Shown here: piece by piece, positions 12,579 to 12,945 of the stretch | How positions within the stretch are numbered: position 1 is the first letter of the stretch | How the letters are laid out: each line of letters starts with the position of its first letter | Assembly (NCBI GenBank): GCA_947455285.1 | Contig: CANGOK010000068.1 | Location: 1-12,945 of the forward strand | Reading direction: 5' to 3' | DNA: 12,945 nucleotides | Origin: Beijerinckiaceae bacterium | GTDB lineage: Bacteria > Pseudomonadota > Alphaproteobacteria > Rhizobiales > Beijerinckiaceae | Translations under genes and position numbers: made by a program | Notes under the pieces: generated by a model | Told to the model about the DNA's origin: nothing | Seen by the model: the letters and a program-made list of their open reading frames with translations, nothing else | The model's database searches: none

Positions 12579-12945
12579 CCGGCCTCTTTCCAGATTCCGA
12601 CCAGCAGGAGACGGTCGCCGACGTATTGACGCCGGTGGCCGTGGACATCGCCTATTCCTACCGGGCGCCGCGCGGCATGGCGGTGGCGCCGGGCGATTTC
12701 GTGCTGGTGCCGCTCGGCTCACGCGAAGTGACGGGCGTCGTCTGGGAGGTCCGCAAGGCGCCGGGCGGCAATCTTAAGAGCATCAAGGCCAAGCGCGATC
12801 TGCCGCCGCTGGGCGATCCGCTGCGCCAATTCGTCGATTGGGTCGCGCGCTGGACCTTGTCGCCGCGCGGCATGGTGCTGCGCATGGGCGTGCGCGCGCC
12901 CGACGCCGCTGGTCCCGAGCCGATCCGCATCGGTGTGCGCCTGAC
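12575..12945 (+). CDS. priA: Primosomal protein N' (PriA helicase), 5' part only
   Basis: The first 123 codons of PriA, the helicase that restarts collapsed replication forks by loading the primosome; the rest lies beyond the window end. The readable part is the N-terminal DNA 3'-end-binding domain: VADVLTPVAVDIAYSYRAPR (14-33), APGDFVLVPLGSREVTGVVWE (38-58, key residues P39, G40, F42, V45, G48, G54) and LRQFVDWVARWTLSPRGMVLRM near residues 83-104, with the W-x-A-x-W-T pattern usual in this domain. The frame is open to the last base. The ATG at 12575 matches the family start; no good ribosome-binding site is visible, and the codon is inside a hairpin arm. It begins 41 bases after the rpoH2 stop. 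Confidence 0.9.
   Translation, partial: MTGLFPDSDQQETVADVLTPVAVDIAYSYRAPRGMAVAPGDFVLVPLGSREVTGVVWEVRKAPGGNLKSIKAKRDLPPLGDPLRQFVDWVARWTLSPRGMVLRMGVRAPDAAGPEPIRIGVRL

Noticed and set aside
1..12945. Possible mobile element, phage, toxin-antitoxin, defence or CRISPR content
   Set aside because: No transposase, integrase, repeat array, terminal repeat or defence-type domain was seen, and base and codon use look even across the window.

Overview
This is a GC-rich, gene-dense, mostly chromosomal-looking stretch from an alphaproteobacterium, most likely of the order Hyphomicrobiales (Rhizobiales). The grounds are an RpoH2-type sigma-32, two sequences that fit the EcfG general-stress promoter (GGAAC-N16/17-CGTT), separate leuC and leuD genes, and protein family types typical of that group. 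There is no tRNA, rRNA, IS element, CRISPR array, phage gene or other sign of an accessory island. I found no complete novel system. The points of interest are mainly regulatory and protein-architectural.

Layout. Positions 1-3126 (+): a periplasmic L,D-transpeptidase, then a tight three-gene unit of a LemA-like lipoprotein and two TPM-domain proteins. Positions 3133-4979 (-): leuD, then an MltB-type lytic transglycosylase whose start codon lies inside an intrinsic terminator-like hairpin downstream of leuD. Positions 5101-6215: a MarR regulator with a C-terminal Cys/His cluster (+), meeting tail to tail a small zincin (-) that follows a 43-residue single-span membrane protein (-). Positions 6245-6583 (+): a small secreted His-rich protein behind an EcfG-type promoter, closed by a bidirectional terminator. 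Positions 6650-8053 (-): leuC. Positions 8196-8612 (+): a VOC-fold protein. Positions 8619-8933 (-): cutA. Positions 8995-11360 (+): a degenerate thermonuclease-fold exported protein and an M48 metalloprotease lipoprotein. Positions 11490-12533 (+): an EcfG-type promoter and rpoH2. Positions 12575-12945 (+): the 5' part of priA, cut by the window edge.

How the parts fit. leuC and leuD encode the two subunits of 3-isopropylmalate isomerase but are about 1.7 kb apart on the same strand, so they are probably separate transcription units. Several products act in the envelope: L,D-transpeptidase, lytic transglycosylase, LemA/TPM proteins, the M48 lipoprotein and the secreted thermonuclease-like protein. 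The two EcfG-type promoters suggest that rpoH2 and the His-rich protein belong to the general stress regulon. For rpoH2 this agrees with the known RpoE2-to-RpoH2 cascade in Sinorhizobium. For the small protein it is a prediction from sequence.
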